The notes beneath the pieces were generated by a model. It saw only the letters and a program-made list of their open reading frames with translations, ran no database searches and was not told the DNA's origin. Position numbers and translations under genes: made by a program. Below are positions 35,043 to 49,439 of a stretch of DNA of 64,000 nt, piece after piece; within the stretch, counting starts at the first letter, position 1, and every line of letters begins with the position of its first letter. The DNA comes from Pardosa pseudoannulata (lineage: Eukaryota > Arthropoda > Arachnida > Araneae > Lycosidae), in assembly GCA_032207245.1 (NCBI GenBank), contig CM063502.1:71615116-71679115 (forward strand). Reading direction: 5' to 3'.

Positions 35043-35465
35043 ATTTATATATACATTTGTTTATTTGTCTATTTATATATTTGTTTATATATTTCAATAT
35101 AAAATACGAAAAGTTGGTTAAAATATTAAATAATTTTCGATCTATTGAGATTTAACTGAATAACTAAATTTAGGTGCAAAACGCCCGCTCCTGGTACAAT
35201 TCCGCTGCGAAATGTACCCGCACACAATGTGTTAAGAATGCGAATGAGTCAATAAATGTCGATTTTATTGGCACAAAATCTAAAAGTATACATGCTTCAC
35301 CAACCGAATTGTTTATCTATAAATACTTTCTTTTTAAGCTTTATTTAGTCGAAGCCTGAAAGTTAATACAGATAGTGAATTTATAACAAACTTTGAGATT
35401 AAATCAGTTTTATTCAAGAATTTTAAATATGTCTTCTAATTATATTATCCCAACAAATCTAATCT

Positions 35466-36750
35466 CTAAATTTCTTACACGTTTTTCAGTAAATTCTGAT
35501 TAGGAAATCGTTTAACTGTGCATAATTTAAAAAGTTATAGACACGGATAAGGAAAAATTTTCATTTTGGTAATTTCAATTTAGGTAAAAGGTCGTGGAAA
35601 ATTTATCGATGTGTTCATGGCTGAGTATCATTTTTTCCACATGAATTCTTTATTTACGGTCTACTAGGTATTATAATTAAACATTAAAGCATAGAATTGG
35701 GAGGATTTTTTTTAAAACCTGAGTAATGAAAAGAAGTGGAAGAGCAGGTTTTTTTCTCTTCACACTTTACAATTAATGTCGAAAACAGACGCTTTATAAT
35801 AATTGAAGTATAATCTTCCTTAACAGCTTGGATTAATTAATATTTAATATCCAGTGACTGTTTGTTTGACAAAAATATTAAGAACGCATACAGTCGAATA
35901 AATATTTTATAAACTACACTAGTTATTTAATTTAGCGGCATCATATTAGCGGTAAATATTGAATTTGAATGAATGACATAATCATATATTACATAATTTG
36001 AGCCATTTATTCGTCATAAAATTTACCTTTTTATTTCCTGTATCTCAACAGGATATTGTTTTTTTTAATTCAAAAATTTTAGATGATTTAAATAACTTGG
36101 CTAGGTTTTAGTAGTTGCAATTTTACAAAACGTAAAGCATAACAAAAATGGGTAAAATTAAGACTTTATGTTATAAAAGGTAATATGTTTATTACTAGAT
36201 GGAAAAATTCAGTAAACTAAAGACTCTTCATACCTATTTTCCTTAATATCATTAACGCTCCAAACTTAGACAATAATGATTTTACGTTCACCAGAGCTGT
36301 ACGGATTAAAGATGCTCAGCCTACATTGAATTCGACTAAGTGCATTATTCGAAGATGTTCCGTATACAACGAGTTAATTTGATTAAGTACATTATTCGAG
36401 AATTCTGTTATACCAGTTAGAGCAAGGTGTTTATATGCAGTCATAACTGGGATAGTAGCATAAATTAAGTTACGTATCTATTTCGATTCAGGACGACAGT
36501 TGTGCTGTGCTCTAGTTAAAGAAAGGTCTTCTCCTGGCTTGCCTTTGGTATGAGTCTCAGGAGGCATTGTAAGAGTCAATTATATAGCTAAGTTCATTTA
36601 TTGGATCAAGAAATAATAACGTTGGAATAGACACCACTTTTGAGGTTTCCTTTCTACAGGAAAATTATACGTTTTATAAATGCAACACATTTTCAACTAT
36701 GAGGGTATAATTTTATTACTTCTTTAGCTGCAAGCACTAAATGGCTTGTA
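35466..36750. other. No recognised feature apart from a 48-bp-spaced pair
   Basis: GACTAAGTGCATTATTCGA (36335) and GATTAAGTACATTATTCGA (36383) are a short direct repeat. Nothing else recognised. Confidence 0.45.
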
Positions 36751-36764
36751 ATTTACCGAGTTTT

Positions 36765-38690
<1,926 letters not shown>

Positions 38691-38699
38691 ATGTAAGAG

Positions 38700-39715
38700 A
38701 TAATGTTTATATCTTAAAATTTTTAAAAAGTGTGCTCGGGAAAAATATTAATTTTTCTAACGTTTTATTACTTTAGTAAAGACCTAATTTTGGTCCTAAT
38801 TTGCTTCTCAGGTTTCACACTCGTTCATCGGATGGTTTTACACGGTGCGTCTATTGTACATAAAATCTTTGTATACAAAATATTTGTTTAGGAATTATCA
38901 GTTAACAGTTTTAACTTACCCGAAAGTATCTACCCATACATTTTTCAATTTACTGGTATTATTAACCCCAGAAAGTATCCGTCCTTGTTGGGTGAAAGAT
39001 TAGACATAAAGTTATGCAACTATTAGAAACATATCGAATTATTACATTTAGGTTATACAATTGCTGAAATTGAAAACAACATAAAATTAAGAATCTAAGT
39101 TAAAAGGAAATTATATAACTTCCTCTGTATTTAACTTATAAATCTATGAAGGTTATGTGCTTGCAGGCTACTCACATTTAAATATTTATTGTTTATTACT
39201 GAAAAACAAATTCATAACTAAAAATGTGCTTCGTACGTGATGAGATTTGGTGAAAACTTCTTTAGATTTGGTGAATGTAGGTTTCTTCTTTCTATCCATT
39301 AATCACAGGGCCTTTACTTATTAATATAGATAGCTGATGAAAAATAAAATATTAAGATATCTGCTGAGATCTACACGTTATACAGAAATAGAATTTTATG
39401 GCCTACAAAAATGCCACTTTTATGCAAATAGGATTGCAGAACATTTAGATTTAGATTTTTCTATAAAGTTAGCCTCTAGTTTTTAAATTAAGAAAGCTAG
39501 AATTCAATTTAAAGAGACGATAAGCCTTCAAAATGAATGCTTTTTGTTCTGAAAGATCAAGCAAGATAAATGTTACATAATAGAATGAAAGTTTTCAAAT
39601 AACATAGTTATTTTACTTCACTAATTTTGGTAATATTTTCTTATTTTACCCAATAAAAGGTTGTAAACTTATTTTTGGTTTTATATGCGTGTGTTTCATT
39701 CCTTTTTTTTCTCAC
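38700..39715. other. No recognised feature
   Basis: AT-rich; nothing supported. Confidence 0.45.
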
Positions 39716-39724
39716 ACATCTGTC

Positions 39725-40510
39725 TTTGTTGTCGAGAACCTCTGGTAGAGTTCACTGAGTGGTAACGAAGGGTTTAACATTATTAGGTATAGGCATAAAG
39801 TAGGTATCTAATAGGTATTGAAGACATATAGAGAAGCATAAAGTAGAAAGAGAAAAAAAATTGTTGAAGTTTTTTCAGTTGTTAAGCTCTTTTCAAATTT
39901 TAGATGAGGATATTTTCAGTAGAGGACGTTTGATAACATTGACAGACAAAAAGCAAAAAGTTTAACAATATTAATATAATAGGTATTGAAGACATATAGA
40001 AGAGCTTTACTTTTAAGCAGAAACAGGGAAAAATTGCCTAAGTTTTAAAGATTTTATGGTCTTTTCACATTTTAGATGAAGATCCTTGTAGTCGAGGACC
40101 TTTGATAACATTGACAAAGAAGTGAAGGGTTTAGTAATATTCAATAAGCATTACCTATTGTATTATAGGTATTGAAGACATATAGAAGTTTCTCCAAAAA
40201 AACAGAAAGAGTGAAAAAAAATTGCTGAAGTTTTACAGATTTTATGGTCTTTTCAAATTTTGGAGGAGGATTTTTGCAGTTAAAGATCTTTGGTAACATT
40301 TACAGAAAAAAGTAAAGGGTTTAACAATGTATCTTTTGTTAAAACGAGTAGTAAGGCGAGGCTCGTAATTTAGACTGATTAATAGAAGAGTTAATTAAGA
40401 CACATAGACAAGCTTCTCCATTAAATATAAATAATAAAGAAAAAATGCTAATTTTTTATTGTTATTACGGTTTTTAAAACTTTAGATGAGAATCGAATTC
40501 TAATAATCTA
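39725..40510. repeat. Tandem array, ~168-186 bp unit, three to four copies
   Basis: AGGTATTGAAGACATATAGA occurs near 39813, 39981 and 40167. Units share AAATTGCTGAAGTTTTA, TTTATGGTCTTTTCAAATTT, GATAACATTGACA and GAAGGGTTTAACAAT. Degenerate partial units flank it. Confidence 0.85.
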
Positions 40511-40519
40511 ATTCCTTGT

Positions 40520-41840
40520 CTATGACCATGATACCTTTAGGCATTTAACCATGAGTTAAAATTTTTTGAGATAATACCTATGTTTTGAAAGTGTTATCAA
40601 AGAAATTCAAAGAACTCCACAGTTCTGAAAATCGAGTCAAGAGTTTAATTAAGATACTAATAAATTACTTGAAATATAGCGCTTCAATTATAAAATAGTT
40701 TAACTGAGGCATTAAGGAATAACTACCATTAATTTTAAAATGTCTACTCATGTATTGCAGCTCTTTAAATAGACAGCAGTTATTTAATGTTTTATTTCGT
40801 TAATAGATGGCGCTACAGGGAAAAAGGCAAAGTTTGAGGTGAATGCTAGAAAGTGACGAGAGAGAAATAGGGGAGAAATCAAAGGCTCTCAGAGATAAAA
40901 GGGAGAGATGAGGGTTAAAATCTTAGATTTAAATATGCGAGGAAACATATTAAAGAGAAAATTAAGAGATTTCTCTAAAGAAGGATTTATTTTTTCCAAG
41001 TTTTTTCTTTCATTCAACTTTAGTTAGACTCCTAGGAATTTCTAAATTTTAAATTAAAGTATTACGAGAAGGATAATTTTTTATGTATAATTTTTGTCAT
41101 ATGTTTAGTGTCTAGGAAATTCTTGTTTGGAAGCACATGCTTCAGAAACTCATTAGAAATGTAAATATCAGTGACTAGCTTAAAATACGCAGCATTTGAA
41201 TCACTACAGTTGGAATATTTCTACTAGTGCTGAAACTTGACATTCTTCAGAATTTTTCTTTCCACAGTTATGTGTTTGGATTACATCCTGAAATTAAGGG
41301 GAAGATTAAAAAAGTTTATATATTTACATTAAACTTTTGCTTTTCATTTACTTATTTTTGTGTCAGCCAATTTTTTTATACGATAATTAGAGAAACAAAT
41401 AAGAATTAGATTTTTTTTTTATTTAAAGAATAAAAATATCGTACTTTAAAACTCCAGAATTATGCCTATGGACTACTTTGATTCTTATTTTATTAAATGG
41501 CATATTTCAGTATTTTAATAGTACTTAATTGCTTATAAAATATTCTGATTTTAAACTTCAAAATTTATTGTTCATTTTAAAGGCTTAAGTTTTTACTGCA
41601 TAATGAGTCTTAAAAAATAACAAACAATTTATTAAACGTATATTGTGGTTTTATCAAATGTAATGATATAAAGACAGTCAAGCATCGAAAGTTATGAATA
41701 CTTATTTAAATTTGCACACTATAGCTAGTTTAGTAAAGCTAACGAATACAAATAATGCACATTAGTATTCAGCATTGCAATGTTCTTTCATAAATCACTC
41801 TTTTATCAACGAGGATATTCTGAAAGAAAGGTTTGCTTAT
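40520..41840. other. No recognised feature apart from a CTCF-like motif at 40803
   Basis: AT-rich with a purine-rich patch (40810-40920). The TAGATGGCGCTACAGGG at 40804-40820 is discussed among the findings. Confidence 0.4.
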
Positions 41841-41849
41841 GAACTGTTG

Positions 41850-42005
41850 AACAATAACCGAGATGGTAGAGAGCTGCTCTTTGGTACAGACCAGAGTCTG
41901 TGGGATCAGACGCCATTGCTGACATGGATTTTTGCTGACGTTCAGAAATGGCTTTAAGGAGTAGGTCCTGGTTTCATCCACACAATTGTAGTAAAAAAAC
42001 AGAGA
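41850..42005 (+). repeat. tRNA-derived SINE family A (diverged)
   Basis: GATGGTAGAGAGCTGCTCTT (A box region), TTTGGTACAGACCAGAGTCT, GACGCCATTGCTGACAT, then GAAATGGCTTTAAGGAGTAG, GTCCTGGTTTCATC and GTAGTAAAAAAACAG align in order with the more complete family A copy at 44725-44890. The B box is eroded. The two 60-96 residue ORFs over it are shadows. Confidence 0.7.
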
Positions 42006-42021
42006 TACAGAAAAAAACTCG

Positions 42022-42087
42022 ATTATGTAATAATCCATAAGGTGTAGCATTGGTTTCAATGCTAAATCTTATGGATTATTACATAAT
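42022..42087. repeat. Long hairpin (20-bp perfect arms)
   Basis: ATTATGTAATAATCCATAAG (42022-42041) and its exact inverse (42068-42087) flank a 26-base centre that itself pairs AGCATTG with CAATGCT around GTTT. The right half recurs in the 140-bp repeats just downstream. Confidence 0.93.
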
Positions 42088-42089
42088 TA

Positions 42090-42274
42090 ACTACTTCTCG
42101 GCGCTAAGAGGCCAAGGCCTACGGTGCCAATCTCCAAAGGCCTTGCTGTGCCAAGCATATATTCCGGTTAGGTGGCCAATCTTACGCGGAACTTCCAGTG
42201 TTTCCAAGCACGCTTGGTCCCCAGTTCATCTACCCACTGAAGGGAAGGAAGGCTGAGTCAACCTTGCCCAGCTC
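42090..42274. other. GC-rich insert of unknown type
   Basis: About 55% GC in AT-rich surroundings: CGGCGCTAAGAGGCCAAGGC, CTACGGTGCCAATCTCCAAA, GGTGGCCAATCTTACGCGGA. The + strand frame is open for 68 residues from 42050 but with no domain I know. Flanked on both sides by copies of the CATTGGTTTCAATGCTAAAT unit, as if inserted in, or captured by, that repeat. Confidence 0.55.
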
Positions 42275-42540
42275 GGGGAATCCATAAGATGTAGCGTTGG
42301 TTTCAATGCTAAATCTTATGCATTATTACATAATTACCTATCACATAATAAATTTTCCTTATTTTCCTGTAATGTAGTAAACTCGTCTAAAGGGATAGGC
42401 CCCTTGTCAAGTCCGGGGAATCCATAAGATGTAGCGTTGGTTTCAATGCTAAATCTTATGCATTATTACATAATTACCTATCACATAATAAATTTTCCTT
42501 ATTTTCCTGTAATGTAGTAAACTCGTCTAAAGGGATATGT
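42275..42540. repeat. Tandem duplication, 140-bp unit
   Basis: GGGGAATCCATAAGATGTAG begins at 42275 and 42415; the units are essentially identical through AAACTCGTCTAAAGGGATA. Very recent. Confidence 0.95.
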
Positions 42541-43610
42541 TTGAATATTTTGAAATGACAAATAGTATTGTCAGGCAGTTAAGTTAACATAAAAATAAAA
42601 ACAAGTTTAGTGTTATGGGATAGCATGTTTACAACATTTAGATAAAGCGATAAGCTAAGGAACATAAATGAAAAGATTAGGGACTGATTAATAAAAATGT
42701 AATCCTTAATGGGTAGAGGAGTAATCACTTAATGGGGAGAAAATCTTTTTATTTCCTTGTCCACTTGGCAGACTTTTAACACATTCATCGCTGTAATGGC
42801 ATACATTTGATCTATTCCTAGAGCTAAACTTAAAACAAAACCAAATTTATTCAAAACTTATTTATTTTACTTTCACTGGCATAAAAATCAAATATATGCT
42901 CTATATACAGTGTATTACAAACTTATAAGACCACTAAAATTTTCGATAAACTTTAATGCATATTTCAACTTATTGGGAGAAAATATTTTTACTTCTTTAT
43001 CTATTAGGCAGTCTTTTAACAAATTCATTACTGTAATGGCATGCATTTGATCTAATCCTAACGCTAAAGTTAACACCAAATCTATTTAAAACTATTTTAC
43101 ATTACTTTAACACGCATAATATCGAATATGTGTGCTATAAAAGTGTACTGTAAAATTATAAGACCACTGAAAATTTGGATAATTTTGCAGCAAAGACTTT
43201 AATGCATATTTTAAAGAACATATGTGAATTAAAGCACTTATTTTATATATGATTCAGCTAAAAAAAAATAAGTCGAATATCATTTTTTGCACATAAGGAT
43301 TTTCTGTAATTGTGGGGTTTCATAAATATAAGAATGGCTTGCATTTGATCTATCCCTAGCTCTAAAGTTAAAACAAGGCCAAATTTATTTAAAGCTTCTT
43401 TATTTTAGTTTAACATGTATATTAATCAATTATGTGAGCTATAACAATATATTACGAAATTATAAAACCACTGAAAATTTCGATAATCTCACAGAAAAAA
43501 ACTTTAATGCTTGTTTTAATGATCATATTTGACACAAAACAATTATTTTAGATATGATTCAGCTAAGAAAAGAAAATAGATTGAATATATTTTTTGCACC
43601 TAACAATTTT

Positions 43611-43685
43611 ACGGTTTGCGTTGGTTTGGAGCAATACGGTATACTGTTTTGCTACATGAGGAGCTATCTAATTTATTTAAAATTT
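43611..43685 (-). repeat. SINE family A tail fragment within tandem unit
   Basis: GGTTTGCGTTGGTTTGGAGC, ATACTGTTTTGCTACATGAG and GAGCTATCTAATTTATTT match the inverted tail of family A; truncated at the same place as the next copy at 44145. Confidence 0.8.
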
Positions 43686-44142
43686 GTTTGCTCTTCTTTA
43701 ACAAGTATAATAATCAAATACATGTGTTATAATATTTATAAGGCCACTAAAATTTTGGATAATTTTGCAGTAAAGACTTTAATGCAGATTTCAACGAACA
43801 TACATGAAATGAAGCACTTATTTTTATTTATGATTCAGCTAAGAAAGGAAAAACAGGTGAAATACCATTTTTTGCCTCTAACAATTTTTCGGAATTCTGG
43901 TGTTACATAAATATAAGAAGGACATGCCTTTGATCTATCCCTAACATGTATAATAGTCAAACATGTATGCTCTAACAGTGTGTTACAAAATTATAAGACC
44001 ACTGAAAATTTCGATAATTTCACAGAAAAGATTTTAATGCTTGTTTTAACGATCATAATTGAAACAAAATAATTATTTTAGATATGATTCCGTTAAGAAA
44101 AGAAAATAGATGGAATATCTTTTTTTGCACCTAATGATTTTA

Positions 44143-44212
44143 CGGTTTGGTTTGGTTTGGAGTGATACGGTTTACTATTTTGCTACACGAGGTGCTACCA
44201 AATTTATTTAAA
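44143..44212 (-). repeat. SINE family A tail fragment within tandem unit
   Basis: TTTGGTTTGGAGTGATACGG, TTACTATTTTGCTACACGAG and GTGCTACCAAATTTATTT: same fragment and the same breakpoint into monomer sequence as at 43611, so it was amplified with the monomer and did not insert independently. Confidence 0.8.
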
Positions 44213-44721
44213 ATTTGTTTACTTAACTTTAACATGTATAATAATCGAATATGTGTGCTATAAAATTATACTATAAAATTATAAGACCATTAAAAATTTG
44301 GATAATTTCGCAGCGAAGTCTTTAATGCATATTTCAACTAACATATAGGAAATAAAGCACTTATTTTATATATGATTCAGATATAGAAAGAAAAACAGGT
44401 GGAATATCCATTTTTGCACTTAAGGGTTTTCTGGAATTGTGATGTTACATATATATAAGAATAGAGTGCATTTAATCTATCACTAGCTCTAAAGTTAAAA
44501 CAAGACTAAATTCATTTAAGCTTCTTCATGTATAATAATCAGTTATGTGAGCTATAAAAATGTGTTACAAAATTATAAGACCACTGAAAATTTCGATAAT
44601 TTCCTAGCAAAGTCTTAAATGCATGTTTTAACTAACATATGTGAAATAAAACTATTATTTTAGATATGGTTTAGCTAAGAAAACAGATCAAATATCTTTT
44701 TTTAAACATAACGATTTTATA

Positions 44722-44890
44722 TTTTGGTTTGAGGTGCTTTTGTCTACTGTTTTGATACACGAATTCTGATGAGACCTGGACCTACTGCTTAAAGCCGATT
44801 TCGAACATATATGTCAGCAATGGGATTTCGAACCCATGAACTACGGTACCAAAGTTCAGTGCTCTACCATCAGCTATCGTTCAGCAACAA
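44722..44890 (-). repeat. tRNA-derived SINE family A, most complete copy
   Basis: Minus-strand reading: head GATGGTAGAGCACTGAACTT (A box), GGTACCGTAGTTCATGGG, TTCGAAATCCC (B box), then body CATTGCTGACATATATGTTC, tail AATCGGCTTTAAGCAGTAGG, GTCTCATCAGAATTCGTG, ATCAAAACAGTAGACAAAAG. Flanks TAACGATTTTAT (44708) and CAACAATTTTACGG (44885) look like a diverged target duplication, and the monomer resumes on the right with AATCATGATGTTACATAAGT. A tRNA pseudogene alone would lack the long tail. Confidence 0.85.
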
Positions 44891-45359
44891 TTTTACGGAA
44901 TCATGATGTTACATAAGTATAAGCCCATTTAATTTTTGGAGTAATGCAGCGACTTTTGTGTAAGATCTTGAGGTTAACTGTAACTCATTTTTGGTAAAAA
45001 TCATTTCAATCTAACTTTTTCGATTTAAATCATGTTTTTGGTTTTACATTAAGTTTTGGATGCAATCGTATTTTTTTTTAAATTATACAAATTAAACATA
45101 CCATGTTAAGTTTTTAAGGTAAGATTAAGCTTATTATGATTAATTACAGTTTTCGGTATCCTATTTATATTCTTAATATAAGCAACATTATATACACATA
45201 TCAAATTATGTATTAAATGCTTGAAATATGATTCTTTTTTCTACCTTCTCAACAAACTCTTACAAACTTTTCACATTTAGTTCATTTTTACATGCATGAA
45301 ATAATCTATATATTTATCGAATAAACAGTAGTATTTAAATGAACACAATTATAAATAAA

Positions 45360-46570
45360 AGTGAAAATACTATTGATTTGATGTCAAATAAAGAGAAAAT
45401 CCTTGAAAGAATCTAATTTGGCCAGAAATAACAGTTTAAAAAAAAGGGTATTTAAACCCCGATTTTTCTATCCAAATACTGACGTACGAGTGAGTGGCTG
45501 TGTCTTCTAATGTTGCTAGTGGCGCACTCTATCGAGGCAATAAAAGATATGTTTAAAATGTTCACAAAGTGTAACATATGGATTCTTGATTTATAGCAGT
45601 GATTGAAAAAATACAGTGATGTAAATTATGATTTATATCAAGGTGATATAAATTAGCCAACATAACATTTCTTATCTGGAAAGGTTAACATTCCAGAACG
45701 CGTGTTGTGGAAATTTTATGACAAATTAGATTTTTAAAATTCGATGCAATTTTTGGCAAAGTGAAAACACTGTTGATATCATGTCACATAAAGAGAAAAT
45801 TTTTAAAGGAATCTAATTCGGCTAGAAATAACATTTTTAAAGAAAGGATATTTAAACCCATATTTTTCTTTGCAAATACTGAGGTACGAGTGAGTGGCTG
45901 TGTCTTCTAATGTTGCTAGTGGCGCCCTCTATCGAAGTAATAAAATATATGTATAAAATGTTCACAAAGTGTAACAAATAAATTATCGATTTATAGCAGT
46001 GATTTTAAAAATCTAGTGATTTAAATTGTGATTTATATCAAGGTGATATAAATTAGCCAACATAACATATCATATCTGGAAAGGTTAACATTCCAGCAAG
46101 CGCATTGCTAAAATTTTATGACAAATTCGTTTTTTAAAATTCAATGCAATTTTTAGAAAAGTAAAGGGAAAATACTGTTGATTTCATGTCAGGTAAAGAT
46201 AAAACTTTTAAAGGTATCTAGTTCTGACAGAAGTAACATTTTTAAAGAAAGGATATTTAAACTCCAATTTTTCTTTGAAAATACTGACGTACGACTGAGT
46301 GGCTGTGTCTTCTAATGTTGCTGGTGGCGCCCTCTATCGAATCAATAAAAGATATGTTTAAAACGTTCATAAAGTGTAACAAATAAATTCTTGATTTATA
46401 GCAGTGATTGAAAAAATACAGTGATGTAAATTAGGATTTATATCAAGGTGATATAAATTAGCCAACATAACATATCATATCGGGAAAGGTTAACATTCCA
46501 TCTCTCGTGTTGCTGAAATTTTATGATAAATTCGATTTTTAAAATTTGATGCAATTTTTTCCCTTATCAA
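45360..46570. repeat. Tandem array, ~400-bp unit, three copies
   Basis: GTGAGTGGCTGTGTCTTCTA begins near 45491, 45891 and 46295. Units share GATTTATATCAAGGTGATAT, AATTAGCCAACATAACAT and GGAAAGGTTAACATTCCA, all highly similar. Each carries TGGCGCMCTCTATCGA. Confidence 0.95.
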
Positions 46571-46574
46571 AGCT

Positions 46575-48100
46575 GGGACGTCAAAAGTTAAATTCTAATT
46601 TTACTTTCAACCTTTCCCCACATCATGGAATATGCAAGCAGGAAATTAAAGGATAATTTCAATTTTTAACCGGGTTTTTGGGCTACGTGGTAGCTTGTTT
46701 GTAAAATTTACGACACGTGCTTGATTGCGGATAGGAATTCTGCAAATAGTTTTTCTTAATAGTTTTATCTGTATAGTTTACTTAATTTAATCTGCATAAA
46801 GTTGAATTCGATATTTTTATATAGGTTTTGAGGACAAAAGTATGTATACAACAGACTGATTTCTCCAACATTTTTCAAGAAATATCTGTTGAAGAAAACA
46901 AAAAGGAAAGAAACACTTGGATTTGAGAGCGATAGCGATTTGAATGAAAAATATATTTCTATTCCGTTATTTTCTCTTATTTGCACCTTTTTAAAATAAA
47001 TAAAAACATTAAAATTAAAGTTTGTTTAATAATTTTTGCAATCAGTAATTAATTTTCTTGACATGTTTCATAGAAGTAAATTTCCAAGAAGTAGTAATTC
47101 TAGACTTTCATTTTTTGCTCAAAGTTGAATGTATTTTCCTATTTTACTTTTCTATACTCACCTTTCAAATTACTAGATTATCTTGGATTTTAAAATATAG
47201 TTGTTAATTACTAAATATCAAATAATCAATAATGAAATACATCATTGCCACTCTGCCCGACTACTAGCATTTAAAAATAATTTACTTTCATTTGAATGTG
47301 TCCTGATTTGTATTTTGTAACAATAAGGATATTTTTTTTTATTTCTTAATAAATTTTTCATCATTGACCATTCATTTCTGTTGTTTTTCGTGTCCAAAAT
47401 GTTAAAATAACAACTGTCTTAAAAAGTACGACAAGTGCACGTTTATGTAAATTTGCTGAGCTCGCACTTTGGAATGTTAATATAAATCAAGTATCTGATG
47501 TGGACAGCACATAACTTCCTTGTATGTCTATTATATCATATTTATCTTTATTTTATTCTGCATGATGCGTCATCAGCTTTATTATCTGCACATTCGCTTA
47601 AACATTCAAAGTACTGGTTTGTTTGTCAAGGCAACCGTGGTGTGAGTAGAGTTCCAGTAACGCCATCTATCGGAGACCTGAAAAGTAAATGGCTGCTATA
47701 TAGATAATTCATTCTAAAACTTTGGTATTACAATTCTTCCTGTTCTCCACACCAAGCAGTAATAAAGAGTAAAATATTCTATATTAGTCTCTATAATTAG
47801 TAGCTTTTTATTGCTAATGGACTGCAAGCAACTGACGTTGTTGAAGGATACATCAAAAAGCATTCTTTCTTTTTGAAAAAAAAACCACTTTATACATGAT
47901 CTTATGTTAAAATTTTTGCTTATGTGTTTAAAAAAATAATGAATTTTTATGGTGCAGTTTACAATTTTCACATGAATTAAACATAAGAAAATGCTTAATA
48001 GCTTTAAAATTCTTAAATATTATCAAACTTTTATGTGATGCAATAAACCATTATCTCTTACTTATCATTGAGTTTCATTTTATGTATTAAAAATATATTA
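46575..48100. other. No recognised feature
   Basis: AT-rich. The section 47480-47700 is less AT-rich and has a 69-residue + ORF without motif. Confidence 0.45.
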
Positions 48101-48105
48101 GCTCT

Positions 48106-48366
<261 letters not shown>

Positions 48367-48369
48367 ATA

Positions 48370-49190
48370 TAGTTATATTTATATTTGAAGACTCAAATCG
48401 GATATTTGTTAGTTTACTAGAAAAAATTTAATAAAAGTTTTAAGCCATTAAATTTCAAATTTCATAGTTATTAAAAATAAATAAAGTAAATTATATATCA
48501 CTAAAATTATACAACAGTATTGTGTTTAAATTATTTTCACAGTCCTTAATATCTTTGACTTAAAAAAAGAGAAAAAGTTAGAGAATTTTCTAACTTTTAT
48601 TATGTTTACAATTTCACCCCGTCAGAATGTAATATGTGTATTTTTACTTAAAAAATATCTCTAATGGAAATTTAACGACTTATAGAGTAGAAAAAACGTA
48701 TGCTCTGCAAGTGAAACTAGCGTGGGTAGGATCGCAGTATTCCAAGAAATATTAGAAATGTTTACTATATTAAAGTGTTAATAAAGAATGAATTTTTTAA
48801 ATTACTCTTAGGTTTACTTTCACTTACCTACTTGTGTGTTCAGCGAAAATTTATAAGTTAATCTTAAGTTAATAATATATATATATATATCGCTCGTGTT
48901 TCTCTTTTTATATGACATTAAAAGTGAAATATTTAAATAATAAATAACAGGATTATTCGATACTGTTTTAAAAAGAATATTTATGATTTTTCGTAATATT
49001 TTATATAAAAGACAGTCTTGGTAATTAGAGGTTAAATAATGACATTTCACGTTTAAAAATTAAACAAAAAAAAATTCAAAACTTAATTTACCTGATACTT
49101 ATTCTTTTCTATATTATGTCAGAAACCCCATAAAATGTTATAAAAGCTTTAATTTTAATAAATAAAAAACTACATCGAATTTACTAGAGT
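48370..49190. other. No recognised feature
   Basis: AT-rich; nothing supported. Confidence 0.45.
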
Positions 49191-49197
49191 TCAGCTG

Positions 49198-49437
49198 TTA
49201 ACCCCTTGAGGACCAGCACGTAAATGCTATACGAGTCGACTGTTGTGAAAACCGTTGCTGTTTACGCGATCTAGTAATTAAATCTAGAATTTATAAATTA
49301 AAATAAAACGTTCAAATCTCCTATTACGCATACGCGACATTGGTCTCTCAATATCAACTGTAGATCATAGCACTCTGGATTGATAAGAGTGAAATCGCTG
49401 TGTCGTGTATATAAGACGTTGGTCGCGAAGGGGTTAG
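49198..49437. mobile_element. TTAA MITE (right TTAA mutated to TTAG)
   Basis: Left edge TTAACCCCTTGAGGACCAGC, right edge inverted CTAACCCCTTCGCGACCAAC. 240 bp, non-coding, GC-richer than surroundings, with TACGAGTCGACTGT near the left end. The right target site reads TTAG, one change from TTAA. Confidence 0.72.
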
Positions 49438-49439
49438 TT

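Larger units (their letters stand above)
33278..35465. repeat. Diverged segmental duplication, left copy split by ~0.9 kb
   Basis: TTGGTACAAAATCTAAAAGT (33317) with flanks recurs as TTGGCACAAAATCTAAAAGT (35267), and 34300-34450 (CTTTCTTTTAAAAGCTTCATTTAG-type, TTATTCAAGAATTAAATATG) recurs at 35325-35460. In the right copy these blocks are adjacent; in the left they are separated by about 33365-34285, suggesting an insertion there. Confidence 0.6.
42730..44960. repeat. Tandem array, ~235-300 bp unit, with higher-order alternation
   Basis: TTATAAGACCACTGAAAATT (or variants) occurs near 42924, 43158, 43460, 43740, 43997, 44279 and 44577. From 43290 the units alternate: plain units (ATTTTCTGTAATTGTGGGGT then ATAAGAATGGCTTGCATTTG) and units in which the same point runs into an inverted SINE tail (43611, 44145, 44720), giving a composite period of about 540-575 bases. 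Confidence 0.9.

Noticed and set aside
44800..44890. Possible functional tRNA gene on the minus strand
   Set aside because: A and B boxes are present but the acceptor stem does not close and the sequence continues into the SINE tail.
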